A DNA stretch of 6,283 bases from Phycisphaerales bacterium (lineage in GTDB: Bacteria > Planctomycetota > Phycisphaerae > Phycisphaerales > SM1A02): contig JAKVBR010000102.1 in assembly GCA_022447165.1 (NCBI GenBank), positions 1 to 6,283 of the forward strand, given 5' to 3'. The notes below the pieces were generated by a model. That model searched no databases, was not told the DNA's origin, and saw only the letters and a program-made list of their open reading frames with translations. Position numbers and translations under genes: made by a program. Shown piece by piece: positions 5,250-6,283 of this stretch; positions within the stretch are counted from its first letter, which is position 1; every line of letters begins with the position of its first letter.

Positions 5250-6283
5250 TTGTCATATACCGTACTTGCAAGACGATATCGATCAACGAGTTTTGATGAT
5301 GTTATTGGCCAAGAGGCAATTGCAACTACTCTTAAAAATGCAATTGCTACGGACCGCACTGCACATGCTTATCTCTTTACCGGCACTAGGGGAGTAGGCA
5401 AAACCTCTATGGCTAGGATTTTCGCGAGAGCCCTCAATTCGAGTGATGCACTCAAACAAAATAATGATATTGCAGAATCTATTCTTAAAGGAAATGATTT
5501 AGATGTCATTGAAATTGACGGCGCTTCAAATCGAGGTGTGCAAGAAGCGCGTGACTTGATCGCTTCAGCAGGTCTTGCGCCAACAAGATGTCCCTACAGA
5601 ATTTATATTATTGACGAAGTTCATATGCTTACCGCACCGGCATTCAACGCACTTCTTAAAACGATGGAAGAGCCACCTTCACATGTTAAATTCATTTTAT
5701 GCACAACTGAGCCACACAAAGTTCCAGCAACGATCCAAAGTCGATGTCAGCGATTTGATTTTAAATCAATCCCTACAGCTGAAATTGCTCAGCATCTCGA
5801 GTGGATTCTTGGACAAGAGAATGTAAAAGTTAATGAGGAATCAGTTAGATTCATCGCGCGACTTGGTAACGGCTCAATGCGTGATGCGCTTTCATTACTT
5901 GATAGAGTCATTTCAACAGGCGAATTATCGATCGGCCCAGCAGAACTCGATGCCATCCTTGGCATCCCATCATACGCCCACTTGCATTCTCTATGCACTT
6001 CGATTGCAGATGGAAAACTGAAGGATGCCTTCGAATCAACTTCAAATTTAGTCGAACAAGGCACTTCTCTAGAACAGGTCCTTGCATCGATTGCAACAAA
6101 CTTGAGGAATGCACTTATCGCCTCAACGTGCGGAAGTGATACGCATTTGCTTGACATTTCAGATATCGAACATGAAACATGCGGCGCCCTTTCAAGCAGC
6201 TATTCGCCTTCCACACTGACATACATGATTGCATTGTGTGATGCCTCGTCAAGGCAAGTTAGGCGAGGAGGAACCGGTAGGGC
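5250..6283 (+). CDS. dnaX: DNA polymerase III subunit tau/gamma, N-terminal part (runs off the window)
   Basis: DnaX is the ATPase motor of the clamp loader that places the sliding clamp on DNA during replication. The first 344 codons are present. From the TTG the protein begins in the typical SYTVLARRYR manner. Walker A is GTRGVGKTS (45-53), Walker B is IIDEVH (120-125), sensor 1 is TTE (152-154), the SRC motif with the arginine finger is at 164-166, and sensor 2 is GSMRDALSLLD (208-218). Clamp-loader domain III follows up to the window edge. The zinc module is odd. Where E. coli has four Cys between LN and IEID, residues 64-86 here contain none and the segment is about three residues shorter. 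All ATPase motifs are intact. The tau-specific C-terminus, and any gamma-producing frameshift site, lie beyond the window. The gene follows the SRP RNA by 31 nt and may be co-transcribed with it. Confidence 0.96.
   Translation, partial: MSYTVLARRYRSTSFDDVIGQEAIATTLKNAIATDRTAHAYLFTGTRGVGKTSMARIFARALNSSDALKQNNDIAESILKGNDLDVIEIDGASNRGVQEARDLIASAGLAPTRCPYRIYIIDEVHMLTAPAFNALLKTMEEPPSHVKFILCTTEPHKVPATIQSRCQRFDFKSIPTAEIAQHLEWILGQENVKVNEESVRFIARLGNGSMRDALSLLDRVISTGELSIGPAELDAILGIPSYAHLHSLCTSIADGKLKDAFESTSNLVEQGTSLEQVLASIATNLRNALIASTCGSDTHLLDISDIEHETCGALSSSYSPSTLTYMIALCDASSRQVRRGGTGR

Noticed and set aside
5575..6157. Several short open frames on both strands (5575-5826, 5789-6157, 5833-6021, 5908-6114)
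   Set aside because: All lie inside dnaX, which reads without interruption from 5250 to the window end with every clamp-loader motif in order.

Overview
The window is chromosomal housekeeping DNA from a bacterium of moderate G+C (mid-40s % by sampling lines). The gene complement fits Planctomycetota or a related lineage. That placement is an inference from overall protein flavour, such as the DnaX and GuaA sequence style and the RsbW-type/STAS pair, and rests on no single diagnostic marker. I see no mobile element, CRISPR array, tRNA or integrase.

Layout. (1) Positions 2-697, + strand: the 3' part of an AT-rich, Met-rich hypothetical gene whose start lies outside the window. (2) Positions 694-2318, - strand: a compact three-gene operon. 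In transcription order it holds an RsbW/SpoIIAB-type ATP-binding anti-sigma/kinase protein, a SpoIIAA/MlaB-type STAS protein, and an MlaE-family lipid-transport permease whose TTG start lies inside the STAS gene. (3) Positions 2368-3928, + strand: guaA (GMP synthase), broken into two overlapping frames exactly between the glutaminase and ATP-pyrophosphatase domains. (4) Positions 3929-5044, - strand: a membrane-anchored PIN-TRAM protein of the YacL type, stop-to-stop with guaA. (5) About 5113-5218, + strand: the small bacterial SRP (4.5S) RNA. (6) Positions 5250-6283, + strand: the first 344 codons of dnaX, starting at TTG behind a good AGGAG site and running off the window.

How the genes relate. 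The SRP RNA-dnaX order matches the scr-dnaX arrangement known from Bacillus subtilis. The kinase-STAS-MlaE set suggests that a partner-switching phosphorylation module may control a lipid ABC transporter; this is a hypothesis. The other genes are unlinked housekeeping functions packed tightly in convergent and divergent pairs.

The observations most worth a second look are four. The guaA break looks like a 17-nt deletion between short direct repeats at a domain boundary. DnaX has lost all four zinc-ligand cysteines of its zinc module. The RsbW-like/STAS/MlaE operon lacks mlaF and mlaD. The SRP RNA has a UGAC tetraloop. No clearly undescribed system is evident beyond these.
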